In this document: piece after piece, positions 49,664 to 58,447 of the stretch
How positions within the stretch are numbered: position 1 is the stretch's first letter
Layout: every line of letters begins with the position of its first letter
The notes under the pieces: generated by a model
Seen by the model: only the letters and a program-made list of their open reading frames with translations
Told to the model about the DNA's origin: nothing
Databases searched by the model: none
Program-made: the position numbers and the translations under genes
Origin: Denitratimonas sp037478135
GTDB taxonomy: Bacteria; Pseudomonadota; Gammaproteobacteria; Xanthomonadales; Xanthomonadaceae
Length of the DNA: 64,000 nt
Assembly: GCF_037478135.1 (NCBI RefSeq)
Contig: NZ_JBBHDV010000001.1
Coordinates: 434,001 to 498,000, forward strand
Direction: 5' to 3'

Positions 49664-51007
49664 TCAATCCGGCCGCAGCATGATGCGTGTGCCGTGTTGC
49701 AATTGCCACCGGGCGAAGGCGTCGCTGTGCCAGCGCGCGGCTACGGAAAGCAACTGGTCTGCGCTGTCGAACAGCAGCGGCAGGCGGGCGCGTTGCCAGG
49801 GCGGCAGCCCGCTTTCCTGCAGCAGTTTTTTCAGCGTGCGCTGGTGGCCGCGAATTCGCAGGTGCTCCCCGCCGCGACGCGGGCGCACAATGAAATCCAC
49901 CGGCTCACGCAGTGCAGGTTCGAATTGCAGCCGGCCCATACCGGCGGGCACCAGCAGCGGCACGGTGCCGTCCCAGTGCAGTTGCCAGTGCCCGGCTGGC
50001 GCGGTGGATGCGTCGTGGTCATCGCTGTCGAGCCTGCCATCGTCGGCGTGCAGCCATTCGCGGTGGCGGCGCAGGCGGGCGCCACGCCAGGCCAGCATCG
50101 GGGTGGCGTCGGCGCGGCAATCGACCAGTTCCGGCAACACCCGCGCCCAGATGCCGGCCGGCGGCCGAGGCAGGCCGAGCGCATCAAGCCAGGCACCGAG
50201 CACACGCCGCGCCAGTGCCGGCGGGATGCCGCGCAGTGCGGCGCAGGACAGCTGCCGCTCCGGTGAAAGATGGGCTGCAAGATGATCGCGGGCGATCTGT
50301 TCGAGTGCGTCGGCCTCTTCGCGCAGGCGCCGTGCGCTGGCGGCGATGCGGAGGTCGGCATCGGGAAACGCTGCGCGCAGCGCCGGCAGCACCTGGTGGC
50401 GCAGGCGGTTGCGCGCATGTTGCGGCTCGGCATTGGCCGGGTCGTGGATCACCTCAAGATCGTGCTGCTGCGCATAACGCTCCAGTGCGCTGCGCGGTAC
50501 ATCCAGCAGCGGGCGCCACAGCAGGCGCTGCGCATCACCGGGCAATGGCCGCAGCCGGCGCATGCCGGCCAGTCCTTCGTTTCCGGCACCGTGCAGCAGG
50601 CGCAGCATCAGGGTTTCGATCTGGTCGTCGCGGTGATGCGCCAGCGCGAGCAGACCGGGTGTTGGCAGTTGTGCAGCGAAAGCGGCGTGGCGGGCGTGGC
50701 GGGCGGCGGCTTCAAGGCCGTTTTCGCGGATGTCGTCGGCGTCCACCTGCACCCGGCAGGCGTGGAACGGCACTTGCCATTGCGCGGCGGTCGCAGCGCA
50801 GTGTGCGAGCCAGGTATCGGCGTGCGACTGGAGGCCGTGATGGATGTGCAGTGCGGAAAGACCGCGCGCGCGGGCTTCAGGCAGGTTCGCCAGCAGGTGC
50901 AGCAGCACGCTGGAATCCAGTCCGCCACTGAAACCCAGCCACAGCGTGCCGGGCGGCAGCAGCGCCAGTTCATCGCGCAGCGCCGACAGCCAGGGCGGCG
51001 CTGCCAT
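49664..51007 (-). CDS. tilS: tRNA(Ile)-lysidine synthase
   Basis: This 447-residue N-type ATP pyrophosphatase converts C34 of tRNA-Ile(CAU) to lysidine so that it reads AUA. The PP-loop SGGLDSS, the HIHHGLQSHAD segment and AHHRDDQIETLMLRL are in the catalytic domain. The C-terminal domains include RRGGEHLRIRGHQRTLKKLL. The ATG shares one base with the bpt stop (TGATG), so the two genes are co-translated. It is an essential gene in most bacteria. Confidence 0.95.
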   Translation of the reverse strand: MAAPPWLSALRDELALLPPGTLWLGFSGGLDSSVLLHLLANLPEARARGLSALHIHHGLQSHADTWLAHCAATAAQWQVPFHACRVQVDADDIRENGLEAAARHARHAAFAAQLPTPGLLALAHHRDDQIETLMLRLLHGAGNEGLAGMRRLRPLPGDAQRLLWRPLLDVPRSALERYAQQHDLEVIHDPANAEPQHARNRLRHQVLPALRAAFPDADLRIAASARRLREEADALEQIARDHLAAHLSPERQLSCAALRGIPPALARRVLGAWLDALGLPRPPAGIWARVLPELVDCRADATPMLAWRGARLRRHREWLHADDGRLDSDDHDASTAPAGHWQLHWDGTVPLLVPAGMGRLQFEPALREPVDFIVRPRRGGEHLRIRGHQRTLKKLLQESGLPPWQRARLPLLFDSADQLLSVAARWHSDAFARWQLQHGTRIMLRPD

Positions 51008-51729
51008 CAGCGCAGCTCCTGCCAGCGGCCTTCGCGCAGGATCTGCAGCGCAGAAAAGCGCCGTTTGTAATCCATCTTCGGGTGTCCGGGGAGCCAGTAG
51101 CCGAGGTAGACGAAGGCCAGGTTGCGGCGTTGCGCCAGCGCGATCTGTTGCAGGATCGCGAACGTGCCCAGGCCACGGCGCGGGTGTTCGGGTGCATAGA
51201 AGGTGTAGACCGCCGACAGACCCTGTGGCATCACGTCGGTGACCGCCACCGCCAGCAGCTCCTGTTCCAGGCGCAGTTCGATGAACATGGTGCGGCCCCA
51301 GCGCGAGATCAGGAAACGTTCGAAATCCTCCGGTGTGGGTCCGGCCATCGGGCCGTCGCCGTGGCGGCTGTCCAGATAGCGCGCGTACAGATCGAAGGCT
51401 TCCTCGTGCGGCCGGGCCGGCACCGTGGCGATCTCCAGATCGGCATTGCGCGCAAGGCAGCGGCGCTGGCTGCGGTCGGGCTGGAAGTGCTGCACCTCGA
51501 TGCGGCTGGCGGTGCAGGCATCGCAGTCCGGGCAGTGCGGGCGGTAAATGTGGCCGCTGGAGCGGCGGAAGCCGTGGTCCACGGCGTTGGCGTAGGCCTG
51601 CGCCAGATACGGCGAGTGCGGGTCGAGCACCAGATTGCGCGCCTGGCGTTCCGGGTAGTAGCCGCATTCGTGCAACTGCGTCTGGAACAGGCGGATCGGG
51701 ATTTCCGGCGGCGGTACGCGCATCGTCAT
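51007..51729 (-). CDS. bpt: Aspartate/glutamate leucyltransferase (N-end rule)
   Basis: This 240-residue aminoacyl-tRNA-protein transferase adds Leu to proteins that begin with Asp or Glu, marking them for ClpS/ClpAP. The N-terminal cysteine set is visible in HECGYYPERQARN and RPHCPDCDACTASRIEV, and the C-terminal GNAT-like domain in AVYTFYAPEHPRRGLGTFAI and YWLPGHPKMDYKRRF. Two ATGs are possible at 51729 and 51723. It lies directly upstream of tilS. Confidence 0.93.
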   Translation of the reverse strand: MTMRVPPPEIPIRLFQTQLHECGYYPERQARNLVLDPHSPYLAQAYANAVDHGFRRSSGHIYRPHCPDCDACTASRIEVQHFQPDRSQRRCLARNADLEIATVPARPHEEAFDLYARYLDSRHGDGPMAGPTPEDFERFLISRWGRTMFIELRLEQELLAVAVTDVMPQGLSAVYTFYAPEHPRRGLGTFAILQQIALAQRRNLAFVYLGYWLPGHPKMDYKRRFSALQILREGRWQELR

Positions 51730-51784
51730 GCCGGCATCATCGCCAAGGCGTGCGCGGCAACGCAACGCCGCGGCCTGCGGGGAT

Positions 51785-52924
51785 TTATTCCGGGCAATCC
51801 AGCCAGAGGTTCAGCGCATCGGCGATATCACGCCAGTCCAGCGCGGCGATGGCGCGGTCGTCGTGCACCGCGTACAGCACGCCGTAGGGGAAGCGCTCGC
51901 TCGCCACCGGATGCAGCGCGATGCCGTCGGTATTGCGCAGTTCCGGATGCCCGACGCTGCCCAGATAGGCCAGCGTGGCGCGGTCGAAGACGTGGAAGCG
52001 GTTCATCAACTCGCCGTCGCCCTGATCGGTGGCGATCCAGTAGCCGTTGCCGCTCGGGCATTCGTACAGAGCGATGCCTTCCGGATCGCCCTGGAATAGG
52101 CCCGCGCCCAGGGTTTGGCCCTGGTAGCGGCCTTCGATCGAGTACACCAGCGCGCCGTTGCGGCTGAAGTCCGGATGTTCCTCGGCGATCACCAGCCGGT
52201 CGAAGGCGGCATCGCCGGCGATCGATTCGACGTAGCGCAGCGCGCTGTCTTCGCTGGTGCCGCCGAAGCTGTCCAGCAGCCAGGCGCGCACCGGGTATTC
52301 GTCCAGCCGCACGCGGAAGCGCTTGATGCGCTGGTCCAGCCGTTCCAGCGCCGGCACCTGCAAGCGGCCCGGCTCCGGCCCGGCATCCTGATAGCTGTCG
52401 GTGACGTAGACCTCGACTTCGCCGGGTGCGGTTTCGTGCAGCCACAGGCCGTAAGGCGCGCGCAGCCGGCCTTCGCCGAAGCTGCCCAGCGGCTCGAATT
52501 CCGGCAGCGACAGCACCTGCACCGCACCACGGTCGCGCTCGACCACCAGCAGCGCATCGCCGAACGTGGCCACGCCGTTGGGATAGGCCAGTTCGCCCGG
52601 CGCGCCGATGCGTTGCAGCAGCGCGCCGCTGAGGCCGTCGTAGACGAACAGCTGGCCGATGTCCTTGGCGCTGGCGATCACCCGGGTGTCGCCTTCCGGG
52701 CTGAGCCAGGTGGTGATCGAGTCCACGCCGGCATCGGCCACTTCCGGGCTGGTGAAGGAAATCGGGATACGTGTTGCCGCGACGCCATCGCCGGGCGGTC
52801 CGGGTGGCGGTTCCGGTCGTGGCGGCTGGCTGGCGCAGGCGCACAGGGCCAGCAGTGCGATGCCGGGAAACGCCTTCCACCAGGAGCCGGAAAGTGGGGG
52901 GGCGCTGCGGGCATCAACGGGCAC
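51785..52924 (-). CDS. Phytase-like beta-propeller lipoprotein
   Basis: This 379-residue protein has a lipoprotein signal (ALLALCACASQ) and a Pro-rich linker. A beta-propeller resembling 3-phytase domains follows (TRVIASAKDIGQLFVYDGLS, YPNGVATFGDALLVVERD, LFQGDPEGIALYECP, GYWIATDQGDGELMNRFHVF). The GTG at 52924 is used because AGAGGAA lies 7 bp upstream. True phytases bind several Ca ions through Asp/Glu residues; enough acidic residues are present, but activity cannot be confirmed. It is divergent from the CDF transporter gene. Confidence 0.75.
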   Translation of the reverse strand: MPVDARSAPPLSGSWWKAFPGIALLALCACASQPPRPEPPPGPPGDGVAATRIPISFTSPEVADAGVDSITTWLSPEGDTRVIASAKDIGQLFVYDGLSGALLQRIGAPGELAYPNGVATFGDALLVVERDRGAVQVLSLPEFEPLGSFGEGRLRAPYGLWLHETAPGEVEVYVTDSYQDAGPEPGRLQVPALERLDQRIKRFRVRLDEYPVRAWLLDSFGGTSEDSALRYVESIAGDAAFDRLVIAEEHPDFSRNGALVYSIEGRYQGQTLGAGLFQGDPEGIALYECPSGNGYWIATDQGDGELMNRFHVFDRATLAYLGSVGHPELRNTDGIALHPVASERFPYGVLYAVHDDRAIAALDWRDIADALNLWLDCPE

Positions 52925-53129
52925 GGCATTTCCTCTGTGGCAAGGTCTGGGTGTCGGCCCGCAGCGGCGGCCGTCGGGGTGTCATGCGGGATGGCTGAGC
53001 CGGGCGCATTGCAGCGCGTGCGGTCCCGCTGCCGGGCACTATAGCGAGCGGCACGAACGTGGCAAAGTGTGGCGTTTGATTATCCGCCGGCACCGTGATG
53101 GTGTCCGGCCAACCCAGTGGAGCGGCAGC

Positions 53130-54191
53130 GTGGGTGAGCATCGTCAGCAGCGGGAACAGGCGGCGCAGGGATGCCGTGATGGCGCCGGGCACGATGCGCC
53201 CGCTGGCCACCATGCGCATGGCGGACATGCCCACCGGCGCGACCATGACGGCCATTCACATGCACATGAGCATGGCGCCCACGGCCACAGCCATGCCCCG
53301 GTGATGACCGCCGACAACCAGCGCAGCGTGCTGCTGGCGATGCTGCTGACCGCCAGCTTCATGGTGGTGGAAGTGATCGGCGGCTGGCTGTCCGGCTCGC
53401 TGGCGCTGATCGCCGATGCCGGGCACATGCTGACCGATGTCGCGGCGCTGGCACTGGCCTGGGCTGGCTTCCATTTCGGCCGGCGTGCATCCAATCCGCG
53501 CAAGACCTTCGGTTACATGCGGCTGGAAGTGCTGGCCGGCTTCGTCAATGCGATGACGCTGTTCCTGCTGGTGGCCTGGGTATTGTGGGAAGCCATCGGG
53601 CGCTTGCGTGCGCCATCGCCGGTGCTGGCCGGGCCGATGCTGGCGGTGGCGGTCGGTGGGCTGCTGGTCAATCTGGTGGTGTTCGCGATCCTGCGCCGCG
53701 CCGATACCTCGCACGTCAACATCCGGGGCGCGTTGCTGCATGTGCTGGGCGACATGCTGGGCTCGGTTGCGGCGATCCTGGCGGCGATCGCGATCCACTT
53801 CACCGGCTGGACCCCGATCGATCCGATCCTGTCGGTGCTGATCCTGCTGCTGATCCTGCGCAGCGCCTGGCATCTGCTGGGGCAGTCCCTGCATATCCTG
53901 CTGGAAGGCACGCCGCCGGATATCGACATCGGCGCGTTGCAGGCGCATCTGGTGGAACAGGTCGACGGGCTGGAAAAGGTCGAGCATGTGCATGTGTGGT
54001 CGATCACTTCCGGGTTGCCGGCCGCGACGCTGGAAGCGCATATCCGCAGCGGCGCCGATCCGCGCCAGCTGACGCGCGCGATCAAGCAGGAGCTGGCCAG
54101 CGCGTTCGGCATTGGCCACAGCACGGTGGAAATCGTCTGGGACGACGGCACCGGCTGCGCGCTGGATCCGGCCGGGCAGGGTGGCGCATGA
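53130..54191 (+). CDS. Cation diffusion facilitator (Zn/Co/Cd exporter)
   Basis: This 353-residue exporter has six membrane helices and the metal-site motifs HMLTDVAALALAW (helix 2) and LHVLGDMLGSV (helix 5), followed by a cytoplasmic domain with VEHVHVWSITSG. A GTG at 53130 is chosen as start because it includes an N-terminal His-rich tail (about 18 His in 45 residues, such as HAHGGHAHRRDHDGHSHAHE) typical of Zn-type CDFs. A start further in would remove it. Its stop overlaps the next ATG (ATGA), coupling it to a phosphate transporter. Confidence 0.85.
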   Translation: MGEHRQQREQAAQGCRDGAGHDAPAGHHAHGGHAHRRDHDGHSHAHEHGAHGHSHAPVMTADNQRSVLLAMLLTASFMVVEVIGGWLSGSLALIADAGHMLTDVAALALAWAGFHFGRRASNPRKTFGYMRLEVLAGFVNAMTLFLLVAWVLWEAIGRLRAPSPVLAGPMLAVAVGGLLVNLVVFAILRRADTSHVNIRGALLHVLGDMLGSVAAILAAIAIHFTGWTPIDPILSVLILLLILRSAWHLLGQSLHILLEGTPPDIDIGALQAHLVEQVDGLEKVEHVHVWSITSGLPAATLEAHIRSGADPRQLTRAIKQELASAFGIGHSTVEIVWDDGTGCALDPAGQGGA

Positions 54192-56257
54192 CCGGCATCG
54201 AAATCGATCCTGGCGGGGAACTGCACACGCCGGCACGCTGGCGCAGGTTGCTGGGACATCTGCGCCTGTTGCCGGTACTGGCGGTGGCGCTGCTGCTGGC
54301 CTGGAGCTTCTGGCGCAGCGCCGGCTGGCTGGAGCTGTGTGCCGGACTGGCGATGTTCCTGTTCGGCATGCAGATGCTGGAGGAAGGGCTGCGCAAGCTG
54401 GCCGGCAGCAAGCTCGAACAGTGGCTGGCGCGCAGCACCGGTACACCGGTTCGCGGCCTGCTGTTCGGCATCGGTGGCACCGCGCTGCTGCAATCGAGCA
54501 CGCTGGTGTCGCTGCTGACGATCGCCTTCGTCAGCACCGGGTTGATCCAGTTGGCCGGCGGCATCGCGATCATCTTCGGCGCCAATCTCGGTGCTACGTT
54601 CGGCATCTGGCTGCTGGCGCTGGCCGGGCAGAACTTCAGTCTTTCACCCCTGGCGCTGCCGTTGCTGGTGTTCGGCGTGCTGGCCGGTTTTCTGGGCGAA
54701 CGCAGCAAGGCGGCCGGCCGCGTGGTGCTGGGCATCGCCTTCATCTTCCTGGGCATCGACCAGCTCAAGGACGGCTTTTCCGCGATGGGCGGAGCGCTGG
54801 ATCTGGAAGGCGTGGCGGTGGGCGGGATCAGCCCTACGCTGCTGTTCGCGGGCATCGGCATGGCGGCGACCGTGGTGCTGCAATCCAGCCACGCCACGCT
54901 GATCCTGACGCTTGCCGGTCTGGGTTCCGGGCATCTGCAACTGGACCAGGCGCTGGCGCTGGCGATCGGCGCCAATGTCGGCAGCAGCATCAGCACCGCC
55001 GTGGTCGGCATGCTGGGCGGCAATCGCAGCGGACAGCGTCTGGCGCTGGCGCATGTGCTGTTCAACGGCACTACGGCGTTGCTGGCCTTGTTGCTGCTCG
55101 CGCCGCTGTCGTGGCTGGTGCAGGCGCTGGCCGGGGTGTTCGGTTTCGGCGGCAATGCGCTGCTGCAGCTGGCACTGTTCCACAGCCTGTTCAATGGCAT
55201 CGGGGTGGCGTTTTTCTGGCCCTGGCAGGAGGGATTGGCGCGTTTTCTGACATGGCTGCGGCCGGAGCCGCGCGAAGCCCAGGTGCAACTGCCGGAAGCG
55301 GCAGAAAAGAAGCGCGCACCGCGCCGCATCCGGGCGCGCCACCTCAACAAGCAGGCGCTGGATTCGGTTGATGCCGCCTCGGCGGCGGTGGCGGCCGAAT
55401 TGCGCCATCTGGGCCGCCTGTGCCTGGAAGTGATCTGCCATGCGCTGTATCTGCCGGTGGAAAAGCTGCATCAGCCGCTGGACGCGGAGACGACGCTGGA
55501 GCCGGTGCAGACCGCCGTTCCGGTTGATGCCGAAGCGCTGTACCAGCACTACGTCAAAGGCGTCTATGCCGACCTGCTCAGCTTCATGGGCCGGCTGGAG
55601 CAGCCGCTGGATGCCGACCACCAGCGCTACTGGCGGCGCTACCAGGTGGCCGCGCTGCAACTGGTGAATGCGGTCAAGGACGCCAAGCACCTGCAGAAGA
55701 ACATCGTCCTGTACCTGTTCGCGCCACCCTCGCCGGCGCGCGACGCCTATCTGCAGCTGTGGCGCCAGCTGTTCACCGCGCTGCATGGCGTGGTGGCGCT
55801 GGGTGACCTGCAGGATGATGCAGGTCACGCTGCGCTCGCGATGGGCGATATCGTGCAGCGCCAGCAGGAGTTCGACACCGCGTTCCAGCAACGCCTGTTC
55901 GGCATGGTGCGGCGTGGCGAACTGGATGGTATCCAGACCGGTTCGCTGATGAACGACCTGGGCTACGTCAATGCGATCGTGCGCCGTTTCGGAGACGCCG
56001 CCGATTTCACTCGCGAACCCGAATCGTTGCGCGAGCTGCGTCGCCTGGCGGCCGAGGACGTGGGCACGGAAATGGATGTGGAGTCCGGGCCGGTGCAGGG
56101 AAACCTGGCCGGTCACGATGAGGTTGTCGCACCGGAAACCGAAGCTGGCGATCCCGCCGCCGCGCCGGCCGCCATGCCGGTGGATACGGAAGCTGCGGAA
56201 GCTGCTGAAACCGAAGCGGAACCCTCCGATACATCATCACCACGGACAGATTCCTGA
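54188..56257 (+). CDS. Na+/phosphate cotransporter (NptA/PhoU-like) family protein
   Basis: This 689-residue protein has an N-terminal Na/Pi-cotransporter domain made of two inverted repeats, each with the substrate hairpin motif: GTALLQSSTLVSLLTIAFV and AATVVLQSSHATLILTLAG. From ~390 onwards there is a long helical, PhoU-like cytoplasmic domain (RARHLNKQALDSVDAASAAV, YVKGVYADLLSFMGRLEQPL), then an acidic Ala/Glu-rich tail. Its ATG overlaps the CDF gene stop. Phosphate uptake or export are both possible in this family. Confidence 0.85.
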   Translation: MTGIEIDPGGELHTPARWRRLLGHLRLLPVLAVALLLAWSFWRSAGWLELCAGLAMFLFGMQMLEEGLRKLAGSKLEQWLARSTGTPVRGLLFGIGGTALLQSSTLVSLLTIAFVSTGLIQLAGGIAIIFGANLGATFGIWLLALAGQNFSLSPLALPLLVFGVLAGFLGERSKAAGRVVLGIAFIFLGIDQLKDGFSAMGGALDLEGVAVGGISPTLLFAGIGMAATVVLQSSHATLILTLAGLGSGHLQLDQALALAIGANVGSSISTAVVGMLGGNRSGQRLALAHVLFNGTTALLALLLLAPLSWLVQALAGVFGFGGNALLQLALFHSLFNGIGVAFFWPWQEGLARFLTWLRPEPREAQVQLPEAAEKKRAPRRIRARHLNKQALDSVDAASAAVAAELRHLGRLCLEVICHALYLPVEKLHQPLDAETTLEPVQTAVPVDAEALYQHYVKGVYADLLSFMGRLEQPLDADHQRYWRRYQVAALQLVNAVKDAKHLQKNIVLYLFAPPSPARDAYLQLWRQLFTALHGVVALGDLQDDAGHAALAMGDIVQRQQEFDTAFQQRLFGMVRRGELDGIQTGSLMNDLGYVNAIVRRFGDAADFTREPESLRELRRLAAEDVGTEMDVESGPVQGNLAGHDEVVAPETEAGDPAAAPAAMPVDTEAAEAAETEAEPSDTSSPRTDS

Positions 56258-56295
56258 CTCGCGGCAACCGGCAACAGCGGCCGATGTGTTCGCGA

Positions 56296-56318
56296 ATGAG
56301 AACTGCAACGCTTCTCAT
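56296..56318. promoter_or_regulatory. ATGAGAA...TTCTCAT inverted repeat upstream of bfr (Fur-like half-sites)
   Basis: A perfect 7-bp inverted repeat, ATGAGAA-N9-TTCTCAT, lies 69 bp before the bacterioferritin start. The arms equal the half-sites of the Fur box (ATGAGAA-N3-TTCTCAT) but are separated by nine instead of three bases. The six extra bases match the hexamer step of Fur arrays. Iron control of bfr makes a Fur-type site plausible; this is inference. Confidence 0.4.
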
Positions 56319-56386
56319 CCGGCGCCCGGTGCGGAATTTTCGCCATACTGGCCCGATCCCGTTTCCAGCTTCCCAGGAGTTCCGGC

Positions 56387-56869
56387 ATGAAAGGCCATCC
56401 CGAAGTCATCGATTACCTCAACTTCCTGCTGCGTGGCGAGCTGGCCGCGCGCGACCAGTACTTCATCCACTCGCGCCGCTACGAGGACCTGGGTCTTGAG
56501 GCCCTGTACCAGCGCCTGGACCACGAGATGGAAGAGGAAACCGAGCACGCCGATGCACTGCTGCGGCGCATCCTGTTCCTGGAAGGCGATCCGGACATGC
56601 GGCCGGATGCGTTCGAGCCGGGCAAGACCGTGGAGCAGATGCTGGAAAAGGATCTGGCTACCGAATACGCGGTGCGCAAGAACCTGGCCGACGGCGTCGC
56701 GCTGTGCGAGCGCCACGGCGATTACGCCAGCCGCCAGATCCTGGTCGAACAACTCAAGGACACCGAGGAAGACCACGCCTACTGGCTGGAAAAGCAGCTG
56801 CGCCTGATCCGCATGATTGGGCTGGAGCGCTATCAGCAGAGCCAGCTGCGCGGCGGCGACGACGCCTGA
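56387..56869 (+). CDS. bfr: Bacterioferritin
   Basis: This 160-residue four-helix iron-storage protein keeps the ferroxidase ligands of the family: the Glu in RGELAARDQYFIH, the E-x-x-H in EEETEHADALL, and the later E-x-x-H in DTEEDHAYWLE. At the position of the heme-ligand Met (Met52 in E. coli Bfr, in the EMKHAD segment) this protein has Thr (ETEHAD). It may therefore not bind heme between subunits, as in the FtnA-type bacterioferritins of pseudomonads. A strong terminator follows. Confidence 0.9.
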   Translation: MKGHPEVIDYLNFLLRGELAARDQYFIHSRRYEDLGLEALYQRLDHEMEEETEHADALLRRILFLEGDPDMRPDAFEPGKTVEQMLEKDLATEYAVRKNLADGVALCERHGDYASRQILVEQLKDTEEDHAYWLEKQLRLIRMIGLERYQQSQLRGGDDA

Positions 56870-56893
56870 TACAGCAAGGGCGCGTTGAACTTC

Positions 56894-56931
56894 GGCGGAG
56901 CCGTCAGCGCACGGCTCCGCCTTCGTTTTTT
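56894..56931 (+). terminator. Rho-independent terminator after bfr
   Basis: A perfect 10-bp stem (GGCGGAGCCG / CGGCTCCGCC) with an 8-nt loop is followed by TTCGTTTTTT. Its end touches the stop codon of the convergent MBL nuclease gene. It lies 24 bp past the bfr stop. Confidence 0.88.
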
Positions 56932-58289
56932 CAGAGCACGAATTCCTGCCCCGGCAGCGGCACGCTGGCATCCCAGCCCAGTTCGCGCTGGATGCGCACC
57001 CGCAGCGCCTCGGACGCATCGGCCTCGCCGTGCACGATCAGCACCTTGCGCGGCCGTTCGCGAAAACCGCTCAGCCAGCGCATCAGCTCATCGCAATCGG
57101 CATGCGCCGAGAGCATCGGCAGCTCGGCCACATCGGCATTGACCGGTATCCAGCGGCCATGGATCTTGACCTCGCGCGCGCCGCCCAGCAGTGCGCGGCC
57201 GCGCGTGCCGGCCGCCTGGAAGCCGGAAAACAGCAGCGTATTGCCATGGTCCGGCGCGAACGCGGCGATGTGGTGCAGCACGCGCCCGCCAGTCGCCATG
57301 CCGCTGGCCGAGATGATCACCTTCGGATACGGATTGGCCGACAGCGCCTTGGACTGCTCGACCTCGCGCACATAGGTCACCGCATCGCAGGCGGCTTCGT
57401 AATCCTGCGCCGGCAGGCGGTGGTCATCGGGGAAACGGTGCAGCAGTTCGCTGGCGCTGGTGGCCATCGGGCTGTCCAGGTACACCGGCACATTGCGCAG
57501 CCGGCCGGCGCGGCGCAGTTGCCACAGGTGATGGATCAGCGACTGCGCGCGGCCCACCGCGAAGGCCGGAATCAGCACGGTGCCGCCGCGTTGCACGGTG
57601 CGCTCGATCACCTCGCCCAGCGCTTCGACCGGATCGGCGGCTTCGTGGCGGCGATCGCCGTAGGTGGATTCGATGACGATCACATCGGCGCGCGGTACCG
57701 GTTCCGGATCGTGCATCACCGGGTCGTTGTAGCGCCCCAGATCGCCGGAAAACACGAAGCGCTGGCCGCCGATGTCCAGTTGCGCACTGGCCGCCCCGAG
57801 GATGTGGCCGGCGCGGCGGAACAGCAGCTGCGCACCGCCCGGCAGCGCGATGTCCTGGTGCCAGCGCGCCGCGCGGATCGCCCGGATCGCGCGTTCGGCA
57901 TCGGCGGCGCGGTACAGCGGCAGCGCCGGGCTGTGTCGGCTGAAGCCTTTGCGGTTGGCGAACTCGGCGTCCTTTTCCTGCAGGAAGGCACTGTCGCGCA
58001 GGATCAGCGCCGCCACTTCGCGGGTTGCGGCGCTGGCATGCACGGTTCCGGAAAAGCCGTCGCGCACCAGTCGTGGCAGATAGCCGCTGTGGTCCAGATG
58101 GGCGTGGGTCAGCACCACCGCATCCAGTTCGCGCGGCGATACCGCCAGCGGCTGCCAGTTCAATTCGCGTAGATTCTTCAGACCCTGGAACAGGCCGCAA
58201 TCGACCATGATGCGGGTGCCGCCATGCTGGATCAGATGCTTGGAGCCGGTGACGGTGCCGGCACCGCCGAGTGAGGTGAAGGAAGGCAT
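56931..58289 (-). CDS. MBL-fold/beta-CASP RNA exonuclease (Ysh1/CPSF-like)
   Basis: This 452-residue metallo-beta-lactamase nuclease has the zinc motif THAHLDHSG, the conserved GHILGAASAQLDI, SGDLGRYNDPVM, the beta-CASP domain with FAVGRAQSLIHHL, and the RMMBL end with LSAHADCDELM and VLIVHGEADASEA. Such enzymes process or degrade RNA. It is the intact chromosomal counterpart of the frameshifted copy on the island. The start at 58289 (MPSFTSLGGAGTVTGSKHLI) is placed by family similarity. Confidence 0.9.
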   Translation of the reverse strand: MPSFTSLGGAGTVTGSKHLIQHGGTRIMVDCGLFQGLKNLRELNWQPLAVSPRELDAVVLTHAHLDHSGYLPRLVRDGFSGTVHASAATREVAALILRDSAFLQEKDAEFANRKGFSRHSPALPLYRAADAERAIRAIRAARWHQDIALPGGAQLLFRRAGHILGAASAQLDIGGQRFVFSGDLGRYNDPVMHDPEPVPRADVIVIESTYGDRRHEAADPVEALGEVIERTVQRGGTVLIPAFAVGRAQSLIHHLWQLRRAGRLRNVPVYLDSPMATSASELLHRFPDDHRLPAQDYEAACDAVTYVREVEQSKALSANPYPKVIISASGMATGGRVLHHIAAFAPDHGNTLLFSGFQAAGTRGRALLGGAREVKIHGRWIPVNADVAELPMLSAHADCDELMRWLSGFRERPRKVLIVHGEADASEALRVRIQRELGWDASVPLPGQEFVL

Positions 58290-58447
58290 GGACGCACCTG
58301 CACGGAAGGACGCCCGAGCATAGAACCTGCAAGGATTCCGGCCCAGCACCGTGATTGCCGGCAGCGCCGAACGCAAGGGTGCGCATTGCCTGAACCGTGT
58401 CTGGGCGCGGATAATGGCCGGTCCTGTCGTCTTGCCGGACCCAAGTC

